In this document: piece by piece, positions 1 through 7,500 of the stretch
How positions within the stretch are numbered: position 1 is the stretch's first letter
Layout of the letters: each line of letters starts with the position of its first letter
DNA from: an uncultured Clostridia bacterium
Lineage (GTDB): Bacteria > Bacillota > Clostridia > Oscillospirales > Oscillospiraceae
Direction: 5' to 3'
DNA: 12,783 bases
Assembly: GCA_945927915.1 (NCBI GenBank)
Contig: CAMEMX010000025.1
Coordinates: 1-12,783, forward strand
Notes under the pieces: generated by a model
Told to the model about the DNA's origin: nothing
Seen by the model: the letters and a program-made list of their open reading frames with translations, nothing else
The model's database searches: none
Position numbers and translations under genes: made by a program

Positions 1-593
1 CGGTCAATTGCCGGATTCATATAGTATACGTTCTTCTCGTTCAGCTTTTCGCGCAGCTTCTGCACCGCTTCGCCGAAACGCTGGAAATGCACGACCTCAC
101 GCGCCCGCAGGAACTTGATGACGTCGTTGACATCCGGGTCGTCCGACAGGCGCAGAATGTTATCGTAGGTCGTGCGGGCCTTTTGCTCGGCGGCCATGTT
201 CTCGACGAGATCCGTCATCGGATCGCCCTTGACCTGCATGGTCGCGGCCAACCATGGCGTGCCGGAGGCAAACTGCGGATATACGCCGGTGGTGTGGTCG
301 ACGAAGTACGGCGCAAAGCCGGCGGACTTTTGCTGTTCTTCCGTCAGCTCCCGCGTGAGCTGATGCACGATCGCGCCGACCATTTCCAGATGTCCCAGCT
401 CTTCCGTACCAATGTCGGTCAGCAGGCCCTTGAGCTCGGGGTAGGGCATGGAGAAGCGCTGGGAGAGATAGCGCAAGGAAGCGCCGAGTTCGCCGTCGGG
501 GCCGCCATATTGACTTATAACGATACTTGCAAGCTTCGGGTTGCAGCGGGCGATCTTGACGGGGTATTGCAGACGCTTTTCATAGACAAACAT
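1..593 (-). CDS. cotJC: CotJC, manganese-catalase-like spore coat protein (3' end outside the window)
   Basis: The gene starts at ATG 593 and stays open to the window edge, giving the first 197 residues; only a short C-terminus should be missing. The protein belongs to the CotJC/manganese catalase family of ferritin-like four-helix proteins. The expected dimanganese ligands are visible: E35 (in GELGASLRYLSQ), E65 and H68 (EELGH), E136 (AAEQKAR), and E166 with H169 (REVVHF). In Bacillus, CotJC is a spore coat component made in the mother cell; the metal site suggests peroxide removal, although catalase activity is not proven for every member. The start lies 3 nt after the stop of the cotJA-cotJB fusion, and its AGGAGG ribosome binding site lies inside the last codons of that gene, so translation is probably coupled. 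Family assignment is firm; activity is inferred. Confidence 0.95.
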   Translation of the reverse strand, partial: MFVYEKRLQYPVKIARCNPKLASIVISQYGGPDGELGASLRYLSQRFSMPYPELKGLLTDIGTEELGHLEMVGAIVHQLTRELTEEQQKSAGFAPYFVDHTTGVYPQFASGTPWLAATMQVKGDPMTDLVENMAAEQKARTTYDNILRLSDDPDVNDVIKFLRAREVVHFQRFGEAVQKLREKLNEKNVYYMNPAID

Positions 594-596
594 CGC

Positions 597-1088
597 TCAG
601 TCCTCCTTCCGCGTGGGCCCGTTCGCCGCAAATTCCCACGGCCACGGGTCCTGAAGCCAGGTGTAGGAGCCGGCGTCTGCCGATGCGCGCTGCATCAGCG
701 GACCGTGCATTTTCTCGTACTCCGCGCGCCCTTTTTTATACAGGTCGGCGTAGGAGCGGAACATATCGAACGCCTCGCTGTCGTCGGGATGCGTGTCCAG
801 ATACTCTCCCAGCTCGACGAGGGCGAAGCCGAGCGTTTGCAGCTCGTTCAGATGGGTGTCGGGCAGCGGCTCGCTGTTGACCATGCCCATGAAGGGCAGG
901 TCGAGTCCGGGGAACAGCGTCCCGCGGACGACGCCGGTCTTGGCGGGATAGGTTGGCGGATTGTTGCACTGAAACGGCACATAGGGATTGGCGAGGGGGG
1001 CATTGGCGGGCAGGTAACCGCAGCAAGCGTCGTTCGGCGCGTTTTCCGTCTCGCGCCTGCGTACCATCGGTTGCGTTCTGACTTCCAA
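597..1088 (-). CDS. CotJA-CotJB fusion, spore coat protein
   Basis: This 163-residue protein combines two coat proteins that are separate, roughly 80-90-residue polypeptides in Bacillus subtilis. Residues about 35-75 carry the CotJA signature of clostridia (VPFQ, NPPTYPAKTG, RGTLFPGLDLPF). Residues about 78-152 match CotJB (LNELQTLGFALVEL, YLDTHPDD, YGPLMQ-like HGPLMQ, DPWPWEF). The first 34 residues are a basic and Cys-containing extension without a recognised domain. Translation starts at TTG 1088: a perfect GGAGG (1097-1101) sits 8 nt upstream, whereas the first internal ATG (residue 8) has no such site. cotJC follows at once, so the order CotJA-CotJB-CotJC of the Bacillus operon is kept. 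In Bacillus the operon is under sigma-E; I see no clear sigma-E promoter here. A sequencing error joining two genes is possible, but the reading frame is continuous with no odd junction. Confidence 0.9.
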   Translation of the reverse strand: MEVRTQPMVRRRETENAPNDACCGYLPANAPLANPYVPFQCNNPPTYPAKTGVVRGTLFPGLDLPFMGMVNSEPLPDTHLNELQTLGFALVELGEYLDTHPDDSEAFDMFRSYADLYKKGRAEYEKMHGPLMQRASADAGSYTWLQDPWPWEFAANGPTRKED

Positions 1089-1105
1089 AATGGATTCCTC
1101 CTTTG

Positions 1106-1122
1106 CGGGGCGATGTGCCCCG
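1106..1122 (-). repeat. small GC hairpin between the 76-residue gene and the cotJ genes
   Basis: The arms CGGGGC and GCCCCG (1106-1111 and 1117-1122) form a perfect 6-bp stem with a 5-nt loop. It lies between the stop of the 76-residue gene and the ribosome binding site of the CotJA-CotJB gene. No T-run follows on the minus strand, so it is not a standard terminator. It may be a weak attenuator or an mRNA-processing or stability element. Confidence 0.4.
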
Positions 1123-1124
1123 TT

Positions 1125-1355
1125 TCAGCTTATGCTGCGGGAATCCGTCGGGTTCCGGCAGAGAGCGCAAAAAGAATCGAGCGCACGATCGGGAAGCTCT
1201 CGCCTCCAATCCTGCGCTCGGTTTCTGCGATAGGCCTTGCTGTTTGCGGGCTTACGGGTGACGGGGTTGATAGCGCCCCAGGTGCCGCGCTTTGCCGCGT
1301 CATGCTCCCGCTTCTTTTTCTTTGAGAGCTTTTCATAGGGAATAAATTTTTCCAT
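1125..1355 (-). CDS. small basic protein, unknown function
   Basis: A 76-residue, strongly basic protein without signal peptide or membrane segment. The first half is rich in Lys and Arg (EKLSKKKKREHD, AAKRGTW, NPVTRKPANSKAYRRNRAQDW). I recall similar short clostridial proteins that start with a FIPYEK-like segment followed by a Lys-rich stretch and a W-G-x-x-NPVTRK motif, but no function is known to me. The composition would fit nucleic acid or ribosome contact; this is a guess. The C-terminal 20 residues contain CALC. The ATG at 1355 has GGAG (1364-1367) 8 nt upstream, and a near-consensus promoter lies just before it. It is the first gene after that promoter, with the cotJ genes 36 nt downstream, so read-through into cotJ is possible. 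Confidence 0.75.
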   Translation of the reverse strand: MEKFIPYEKLSKKKKREHDAAKRGTWGAINPVTRKPANSKAYRRNRAQDWRRELPDRALDSFCALCRNPTDSRSIS

Positions 1356-1387
1356 TTTTTCGGCTCCTTTCCGCTCAATGTGCGTAT

Positions 1388-1416
1388 ATCATAACGGAAA
1401 GAAGCAAAAAAGTCAA
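1388..1416 (-). promoter_or_regulatory. sigma-A-like promoter of the 76-residue gene
   Basis: On the minus strand TTGACT (1411-1416) and TATGAT (1388-1393) are separated by exactly 17 bp, with a T-rich spacer. Transcription would start near 1381, leaving a leader of about 25 nt before ATG 1355. Each hexamer has one mismatch to the housekeeping consensus, which makes this one of the clearest promoters in the window. Confidence 0.85.
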
Positions 1417-1425
1417 AGGAAAATG

Positions 1426-1806
1426 CTACAGCTGCTTCAAACGACGCAGAATCTCTTCGTCTGCGGGGCAGAATTCATAGTCGTCGATCTCTGAGACGCG
1501 GATCCAGCGGATCTCGCTGTGCTCCAGAAGCCGGGGCGTTCCCTCGGTGATGCTTGCGTGGAAGAGCGTCAGGTGAACGGTAAGGTCGGGGTAGACGTGC
1601 GTCAGCTCCATAAACTGTTCGCCGACCGCGACGGTCACGTCAAGCTCCTCGCGGCATTCGCGGATGAGCGCCTGCTGCTTTGTCTCACCTGGCTCGACCT
1701 TGCCGCCGACAAACTCCCACAGAAGGCCGCGTGCCTTATGCGCCGGACGGCGGCAGATCAGGAAACGGTCGCCCTGCCAGATCAGGGCCGCTACGACTTG
1801 GGTCAT
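1426..1806 (-). CDS. MutT-type Nudix hydrolase (probable 8-oxo-dGTP/NTP diphosphatase)
   Basis: A 126-residue cytoplasmic protein of typical MutT length. The Nudix box covers residues 35-57: G35, E41, R49, E50, E53 and E54 are all in place (GGKVEPGET followed by RECREELD), so the Mg2+-binding site looks intact. The usual Gly before the last hydrophobic residue is Asp56, a change also seen in active MutT-like proteins. The segment WEFVGGKVEPGET resembles the 8-oxo-dGTP/CTP pyrophosphohydrolase branch. Such enzymes hydrolyse oxidised nucleoside triphosphates to the monophosphate and pyrophosphate; the exact substrate cannot be read from sequence. The frame is open up to 1872, where an ATG overlaps the stop of the CotH gene as ATGA. 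I prefer ATG 1806 because GGAG (1816-1819) lies 9 nt upstream and family similarity starts there. The longer form would translate through the 14-bp inverted repeat. Confidence 0.92.
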   Translation of the reverse strand: MTQVVAALIWQGDRFLICRRPAHKARGLLWEFVGGKVEPGETKQQALIRECREELDVTVAVGEQFMELTHVYPDLTVHLTLFHASITEGTPRLLEHSEIRWIRVSEIDDYEFCPADEEILRRLKQL

Positions 1807-1830
1807 GGAAATACACTCCTTTGCATTGAT

Positions 1831-1862
1831 CTGCCCCGCATATTGGCGAATATGCGGGGCAG
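1831..1862. repeat. perfect 14-bp inverted repeat between the CotH and Nudix genes
   Basis: Arms CTGCCCCGCATATT (1831-1844) and AATATGCGGGGCAG (1849-1862) are perfect complements around a 4-nt loop. The element lies 6 nt after the CotH-SLH stop and 24 nt before the Nudix start. It would make a very stable hairpin in RNA of either strand. No T-run follows on either side (minus strand continues ATCAATGC), so it is not a classical Rho-independent terminator. Likely roles are protection of the upstream mRNA 3' end, partial termination, or a processing site; a protein-binding palindrome is also possible. Confidence 0.85.
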
Positions 1863-1868
1863 GAGAGA

Positions 1869-4151
1869 TCATTCATTCGTCTTCAGGACGTACTGCTCAT
1901 AAAAGCGGACGATAATGGTCGCAAGCTCGGCGCGGGTGATGTTGTTATAGGGACGGATCGTGTTGTCCTCATAACCGCCCAGCAGCTTGGTCTCTGCGGC
2001 CCACTGCATCGCTTCTGCCGCATAGGCGGCGACGCTGCCGGCATCAGAGAAGGCGCTGAGCGCCTTGCCGTCCGCCTTCGGGCAGCCGAGGTAGCGGTAG
2101 AGAACAAGGGTCAGATCCTGCCGCGTGATGCTGTTTTCAGGACGGAAGGTATGATCCTCATAACCGTTAACGACATTGTTTTTCTGCGCCCAGACGACGG
2201 CAGGGGCAAACCAGTCCGTGTTTTTGACATCCTTGAACACGTCGGCATAAACGACCTTTTCGCCGCCGGCCATCTCAAAGAGCACCTTGGCCGCCTGTGC
2301 GCGGGTCGTATTGCCGTTCGGGGAGAAGATGCCGTTGTTCATGCCGTTGACAAGTCCGTACTGCGCGGCCTTTGTGACATCCGCATAGAACCAGTCACCC
2401 TCGCAGACATCGATAAAGCCGGAGAGCAGATCGTCCGCCGTCTCGGCGTTCCATTTAGAGAACTCCGCGGTGAGCCAGGCGTTGCGCGTTGCGATATAGG
2501 CGCTGACCTCCTCAGCTCTTTGTGCGGAGGCGTCATTCCCGCCATACCAGACGATCGCGTTTGCCCGGGCGCTGACGCCGATCTCCTGACGATAGCTGTT
2601 CATGGATTGCAGCGCCGCGTTTTCCTTCGTTCCGAGCAGGGTGTCGGCAACGAGCGGAGCGACCGTGTCCAGATAGATGTCATGCACGGCCTGACGGAAG
2701 CTCGGAATGCCGTAGAGCGCACTTGCAAAGCTTGTGCGCAGGGTGAAATACTCCTTCGGATTGGCGCAGGGCTCGACAAAGGTGCCCCAGCCGCGGCCGA
2801 AGCTGAGATCGTAATCCCAGATGGGCCCCATCGTCATCACGTCGGAGTCCGCGCTCTTATACAGGTAAGCGGAGGTGCGGTAGCCGTCGGGATTCTTGGT
2901 CAGCTCGTTGATGATATAACAGGCGGCGGCGCTGTCCACATCGACATAGTCCGAGACGGTCTTGCCGTTTTTCGGATTGACACCCTGATTATAAATCGTG
3001 TCCTCAAAATTCTGATAATGCGAGGCGATGTAGTCCATTTCCTCTTTGGAGCAGTATTCCGGGCTCTTTACGACGACATACTGGTCACGCGATGTGATAA
3101 AGTAGCACTTTTCAGCGGTGGCGCGGGCTGCGGTGTCCATCTCAAGCAGATAGCCGCCCGTGATGCCCTCGGGGGAGGTCAGACCTTCGCAGTAGACATA
3201 GGTCGCGCCGTTGCTTGTGACGCCGGTTTTGACGGAAAGCGCGTCAAAATCCTCGACGGCTTCGTTGGCCTTTTCCGTCTCCTCTTCCAGATCGGCGATG
3301 TCGACACGGCCGGGATTGATCTCGACCTTTTCGCAAAGGAGGTACGAGCCGCGGTATTCGCCGTCATAGAACAGGTTGACGGGACGGCATTCGATGCCGG
3401 GCTGCATCTGCATCGCGACGGAGAGATCGTAGACGATGGTGTTGCGGAGCAGCGAATCGTCGGAGGCGTTTGCCAGCAGGACCCACGTCTTGGCGCGGTT
3501 TTCGTCGTTGCCGGTCTCCAGGAGGTCCGTCTTCTTGTCGAGCTTGATCTGGTAGGGCTTTTTGTCCTGCAGCCAGGTGGAGTTGCCTCTGCCCTTGATC
3601 TGGGTGAGCTTGTTGTCATAGATGACCGTGCCGTCGGCACCGACCATGAGCAGGGCGCCGGTCGCCTTGTTGGACTTGTCCGGGCTGGCTTCGACCCACT
3701 CGCGCCCGTTGTTCACGGGATCGTCGCTGACGAGGAGCATCGAGGCGATGTTGCCCGTCGGGACGACGGTGAGCTTCAGCTCGACCGGGGCTTCGCCGGT
3801 CTTGACGGCGGTCAGCGTGATGGGATATTCGTCACCTGCTCCGCAGAGGGAAACAAGATCGACCCTGTCGCCGCTGGTGAGGGCGGATGCGCAAAGCGCG
3901 CCGCGCACGGAACACAGAACGCCGTCGCCCGCTTCAAAGAAAAGGGGAACGTCCTCCGGCGACACACCCGCCGGAAGAAAGAGGTAATTTGAACCGTTGA
4001 CCGTTTGCATCGCAACGCGGGAGTTTTCGGCGGAAGACTGCGTATAGACGGTCTTCCATTGCGGCGCTTCGTCCTTCGGCGCGGCAAAGACGGCAGAGGT
4101 GAGCGTGATGATGAGCGCGAGGGCGAGCGTCAGAGAAAGCAGCTTTTTCAT
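1869..4151 (-). CDS. secreted CotH-kinase-family protein with three S-layer homology domains
   Basis: A 760-residue exported protein. Residues 1-23 form a signal peptide (Lys-Lys, hydrophobic core, cleavage after AVFA). Residues about 30-135 look like a beta-rich module I cannot name. Residues about 136-510 are a CotH domain: IKGRGNSTW (185-193), KPYQIKL (198-204), DDSLLRN (231-237), FYDGEYRGSYLLCEKVEI (261-278) and GPIWDYDLSFG (442-452), whose Asp residues probably bind metal. Residues about 580-628, 636-689 and 700-753 are SLH repeats that normally anchor proteins to pyruvylated secondary cell wall polymers. In Bacillus, CotH is an atypical protein kinase that phosphorylates coat proteins; for extracellular members the substrate and phosphate donor are unknown. 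The start at ATG 4151 fits the signal peptide; an in-frame TTG at 4166 would add five residues. The nearest Shine-Dalgarno (4183-4186) lies 31 nt upstream, with an inverted repeat between. Confidence 0.93.
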   Translation of the reverse strand: MKKLLSLTLALALIITLTSAVFAAPKDEAPQWKTVYTQSSAENSRVAMQTVNGSNYLFLPAGVSPEDVPLFFEAGDGVLCSVRGALCASALTSGDRVDLVSLCGAGDEYPITLTAVKTGEAPVELKLTVVPTGNIASMLLVSDDPVNNGREWVEASPDKSNKATGALLMVGADGTVIYDNKLTQIKGRGNSTWLQDKKPYQIKLDKKTDLLETGNDENRAKTWVLLANASDDSLLRNTIVYDLSVAMQMQPGIECRPVNLFYDGEYRGSYLLCEKVEINPGRVDIADLEEETEKANEAVEDFDALSVKTGVTSNGATYVYCEGLTSPEGITGGYLLEMDTAARATAEKCYFITSRDQYVVVKSPEYCSKEEMDYIASHYQNFEDTIYNQGVNPKNGKTVSDYVDVDSAAACYIINELTKNPDGYRTSAYLYKSADSDVMTMGPIWDYDLSFGRGWGTFVEPCANPKEYFTLRTSFASALYGIPSFRQAVHDIYLDTVAPLVADTLLGTKENAALQSMNSYRQEIGVSARANAIVWYGGNDASAQRAEEVSAYIATRNAWLTAEFSKWNAETADDLLSGFIDVCEGDWFYADVTKAAQYGLVNGMNNGIFSPNGNTTRAQAAKVLFEMAGGEKVVYADVFKDVKNTDWFAPAVVWAQKNNVVNGYEDHTFRPENSITRQDLTLVLYRYLGCPKADGKALSAFSDAGSVAAYAAEAMQWAAETKLLGGYEDNTIRPYNNITRAELATIIVRFYEQYVLKTNE

Positions 4152-4155
4152 AATG

Positions 4156-4186
4156 ATCGCACGCAAAACAGTGCGTTCTCAACTCC
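4156..4186 (-). promoter_or_regulatory. distant Shine-Dalgarno and inverted repeat before the CotH-SLH start
   Basis: On the minus strand an AAAAAGGAG sequence (GGAG at 4183-4186) lies 31 nt before ATG 4151, too far for normal use. Between them, ACGCA and TGCGT face each other around CTGTTT; folding this stem would bring the site closer to the start. No in-frame ATG or GTG lies at normal spacing; TTG 4166 is still 16 nt away. Confidence 0.45.
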
Positions 4187-4204
4187 TTTTTATCATTATT
4201 CGGA

Positions 4205-4221
4205 AGGCAGACGGCCTGCCT
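4205..4221 (-). repeat. hairpin in the CotH-SLH 5' leader
   Basis: AGGCAG (4205-4210) and CTGCCT (4216-4221) form a perfect 6-bp stem with a 5-nt loop. It lies just downstream of the predicted transcription start on the minus strand. It may stabilise the mRNA 5' end or act as a binding site; nothing more can be said. Confidence 0.4.
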
Positions 4222-4232
4222 GCTTCTCTTGC

Positions 4233-4261
4233 ATTATAGCAGAGGCACGAAAAAAAGGCAA
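4233..4261 (-). promoter_or_regulatory. sigma-A-like promoter of the CotH-SLH gene
   Basis: On the minus strand TTGCCT (4256-4261) and a perfect TATAAT (4233-4238) are 17 bp apart, and a TG one base before the -10 hexamer gives an extended -10. The start would fall near 4226, giving a 75-nt leader. This suggests vegetative transcription rather than a sporulation sigma factor. Confidence 0.85.
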
Positions 4262-4322
4262 CCGCTTTTTCTGCACTGCCTGTCTGTATTTTACGGAATT
4301 AGAACAATCTTGATAATATCAC

Positions 4323-4353
4323 TTGACTTTTCCATATGAAAATGTAATAATAT
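4323..4353 (+). promoter_or_regulatory. probable sigma-A-like promoter of the 1826-residue surface protein
   Basis: TTGACT (4323-4328) is followed by an AT-rich block offering TAATAA (4345-4350, 16-bp spacer) or TAATAT (4348-4353, 19-bp spacer) as -10. It is the best promoter on the plus strand before ATG 4560. Transcription from here would produce a leader of roughly 200 nt. Confidence 0.6.
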
Positions 4354-4380
4354 AGCATAGTAAGCACTGATGAAATCAAA

Positions 4381-4504
4381 GGGCAGAAGACCCGGAGCCT
4401 GCGGCAGAGATCTGCGGAGAATGCGAAAAACGCACCGTTTTTCGCTCACCGCCGGAACGGCTGCTGCAGAGCTGCACCGGATGATGCCGTCTGTTTCGCC
4501 GGTG
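4381..4504 (+). promoter_or_regulatory. long leader with several inverted repeats
   Basis: Within the leader I see: GGG/CCC (4381-4383 with 4391-4393); GCAG/CTGC (4404-4407 with 4412-4415); a perfect 10-bp inverted repeat GCGAAAAACG/CGTTTTTCGC (4423-4432 with 4436-4445); GCCG/CGGC around GAA (4451-4461); and CACCGG/CCGGTG (4475-4480 with 4499-4504). The 10-bp repeat has only a 3-nt loop, and its left arm can also pair locally as TGCG-AAAAA-CGCA, so two folds compete. I recognise no known riboswitch class. It may be a structured 5' UTR or simply GC-rich sequence with chance stems. Confidence 0.35.
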
Positions 4505-4559
4505 TTTCTATCGGTCTTTTGGGAACATAAGATCAGAAAAATAAGCATGGAGGAACAAT

Positions 4560-7500
4560 ATGAAGCAGCGAATTCTCAAACGGATGACTTGCTTCCTTCT
4601 GACGGCTGCGATGCTGCTGTCGCTCGTTCCGGCTGCGTTCGCGGCGGATCAGGCGCACGGCTTCACCCCGCCGGCCAGCAAGGTGGTCATCTCGGAAACC
4701 GACTACACGCTGACCAAGGGCGTGACCGAAACGCAGGTCATCTTGAATAACGCGGAAGGCTCTGCGCAGGTTTATGGCTATCTGACCAATATCGCTCCCG
4801 GCGCAAGCGTGAAATTCAAGGCTTCCTATGGCGGCTACTATTCCGAGGGAAGCACCCCGGAATCCCGCGCCGAGGCGGCAAAGAATCTGCCCTGGGATCT
4901 GCGCACCACGACGGGACAGGCTGCCGATTACGAGAAGGCGACCGGCGAGACCGTCATCATGGCAACCAATGCAGACTATTACAATATGCAGACGGCACAG
5001 TGCTGCGGCTACCTCATCATGGAAGGCAACGTCGTGCAGACGAGCGGCGGCTCCGCCGAGCCGTATTTTGCCGTTCTGAAGGACGGTACATACGCCATCC
5101 GGGATTACGGCACCCCGACGGACGATGTCGAGGAGGCCATCTCCGGCCCGTTCTATCTGCTCCGCAACGGTGAGATCGTGGTCGGTCAGGACAATGCGCT
5201 TGCACCGCGCAACTCCATCGGTCTGAAGGCTGACGGCACCGTCGTTACATTCCTTGTCGACGGCCGCGCGGGTATCTCTGCCGGTATGAGCGTCTATGAT
5301 GTGGCTGAGGTCCTGAAGTCACAGGGCGTTGTCGACGCCATCTATCTTGACGGCGGCGGTTCCGCGACGATCGCCTCCCGCCACGAGGGCAGCGACAAGC
5401 TCAGCATCCAGAACCACCCGTCCGACGGCCCGGAACGCGTCGTCGCTTCGACCCTTCTGATGGTCTCCACCGCGGAAGAAACCGGTACCTTTGACCATGC
5501 GGCGCTGTCGCCGAAGAACGAGGTCTACATCGCGGGCGCCGAGGTGCAGTTCCTTGCCAACGGCGTTGACGCCGGCGGCTATCCCGCGGACATTCCCACG
5601 ACTGCGAAGTGGAGCATTGCCGATACGTCTTACGGCACGATTGACAGCACCGGCCTCTTTAAGTCTAACGGCAAGTGCGGCATCGTTACCGTGAACCTGA
5701 TCAACAGCAACAAGATCGTCGGCACGACAAGCATTCAGATCCAGGAGCCGGATGAGGTGTTCTTCCCGGCGGATTCTCTGAACCTTGCGTTCAACACCAC
5801 GACGGATCTTGACCTGACGGTGAAATACCAGAGCCGAATTGTCAACCTCGGCGGCGTCGTGCTGGACTGGGAGATCGTCTCGAAGACCGAGGGCGTCGAA
5901 GCGGACGGCATCGGCAAGATGAACGGCAACCTCTTCACCACCGTAAAGGCAAAGCAGACGCTCCAGGCGGAGATCACCGTCTCCTATACAAGAACGGATT
6001 CTACCGTTCTGGGCGATACCATCGCCGTTGAGATCGGCAGAATGCCGCAGGTCATCTGGGACTTTGAGCCGGATACGCAGGGCAAGCTGATCCAGTGCGG
6101 CAACTACGACTGGGGCAACACATCCTACGGCAACTCCTTCGGCGACGAGAACATGGAGCTGACCTTCATAGACTGGAACGATGAGACGAACCTGCCCGCA
6201 ACGACCACGCGGCGCGGCCCGTTCCAGTTCGGCGGCACCTACATCGGCAACAACGCCGACCAAACCTACACGCCTGCCTGCTATGTCTTCGGCAGCGCCG
6301 GCTATGAGTTCTTCACCTGGCATACCGGCTATATGCAGCAGAATTCCGCTACGGCGGAGGTCGTCAGCGCAGACAACGGCGAGGTCCGCTTCGGCGATTA
6401 CGCGCTGCGCGTGAATTATGACTATACCAACCTGAACCCCGGCTATAAGAACGTCAACCAGTATCTGTATTACTCCGACACGAGCGAGGAAGCGAAGAGC
6501 GACATCTTCGCAGGCCGCGCGCTTGACGGCGCACCGTCCGGCCTCGGCCTCTGGGTCTATGCGCCGGAGGGAACACCCAACTACTGGATCTGGACGCAGA
6601 TCGGCTACTATGATGCCGCGTCCGAGACCTATAAGCGTGCCTATATCCACTTCACCACGCAGGAGGGCCGCAGCATCCAGTATAACGGCATCTATTGGGA
6701 CGGCTGGATGTATTGTGAGGCTGACCTCACGCCCTATGCCAAGTACATTACCCCGGAGCATCCGCTCAAGATCGTCAACGGTATGCCTGTGCTCCTGCTG
6801 ACCTTCATCCCCGGCGGCTCCGCCAACGAGAACGGCACCAAGATCCCCATGGGCGATTTTGCCAAGGGCAGCATCTATCTCGATAACTTCCGTGTCGTCT
6901 ACGGCGATACCCTCGACGATATGGAAAGCCCAGTCGTGACTGACCTGAGCGCCAACGGCAAGACCCTCGGCGCAGAGACGACGACCCTGCTGAACAGCAC
7001 CGTCAGCATCAGCGCTTCCTTCTCCGATCCTGTCAGCGACAATGCTACGGGTATCAAGACGGAGAAGACCTCGCTCTATATCGACGGCTTCAAGCAGACC
7101 CTGAGGAAGTCCACGGAGACCGAGGCAGCCGCGCTTGTGACGCTTCCGAACGGCACGCACAGCGTCACCCTGACCGTTGCCGACGGCTTCGGCAATGTGA
7201 CCAAGGTCACGCGCTATATTTCGATCTCGGACAAGAACAGCACGCTGGGCATGGTCAGCCTGAACGGTGAGAGCGCTGCGATGCTCGGCGAGACCTATAC
7301 GCTCACGCTCGACGTTGCGGACAGCGACAAGGTATCTGAGGTTTCTGCGACCATCACGCTGAACGACAGCTTCGGCGAGCCCACGATCACCTTTGAAAAC
7401 GGCTATACGGGTACGGCCTCCGTCGAAAACGGCAAGCTGAGCATCCACGCTGCCGCCGAGAAACCCAAGAGCGGCACCGTTGCGAAGATCACCTTCGCGG

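Larger units (their letters stand above)
4152..4559. other. divergent intergenic region, no protein gene
   Basis: This 408-bp stretch separates the two surface-protein genes. It is more AT-rich than its surroundings, especially 4290-4360. It holds a minus-strand promoter with a short hairpin leader, a plus-strand promoter, and a long leader with several inverted repeats. Open frames here start without a ribosome binding site, or run into the downstream gene in another frame; I do not believe any of them. Confidence 0.85.

Noticed and set aside
1132..1160. CATAAGCT as a sigma-E -10 box for the cotJ genes
   Set aside because: No acceptable -35 element lies at the right distance upstream.
87..1325. 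A 412-codon plus-strand frame across the cotJ region
   Set aside because: It lies opposite three genes with clear families or ribosome binding sites and shows no domain of its own.
2151..3992. A 613-codon plus-strand frame opposite the CotH-SLH gene
   Set aside because: Same shadow effect; the minus-strand frame carries the signal peptide, the CotH motifs and the SLH repeats.
4381..4450. Known riboswitch in the leader (c-di-GMP, c-di-AMP, TPP and cobalamin types considered)
   Set aside because: I could not match the conserved core sequences of these classes; only generic stems are visible.
4370..4750. A 126-codon plus-strand frame starting in the leader and overlapping the giant gene
   Set aside because: There is no ribosome binding site at its start and it reads the signal peptide region in the wrong frame.
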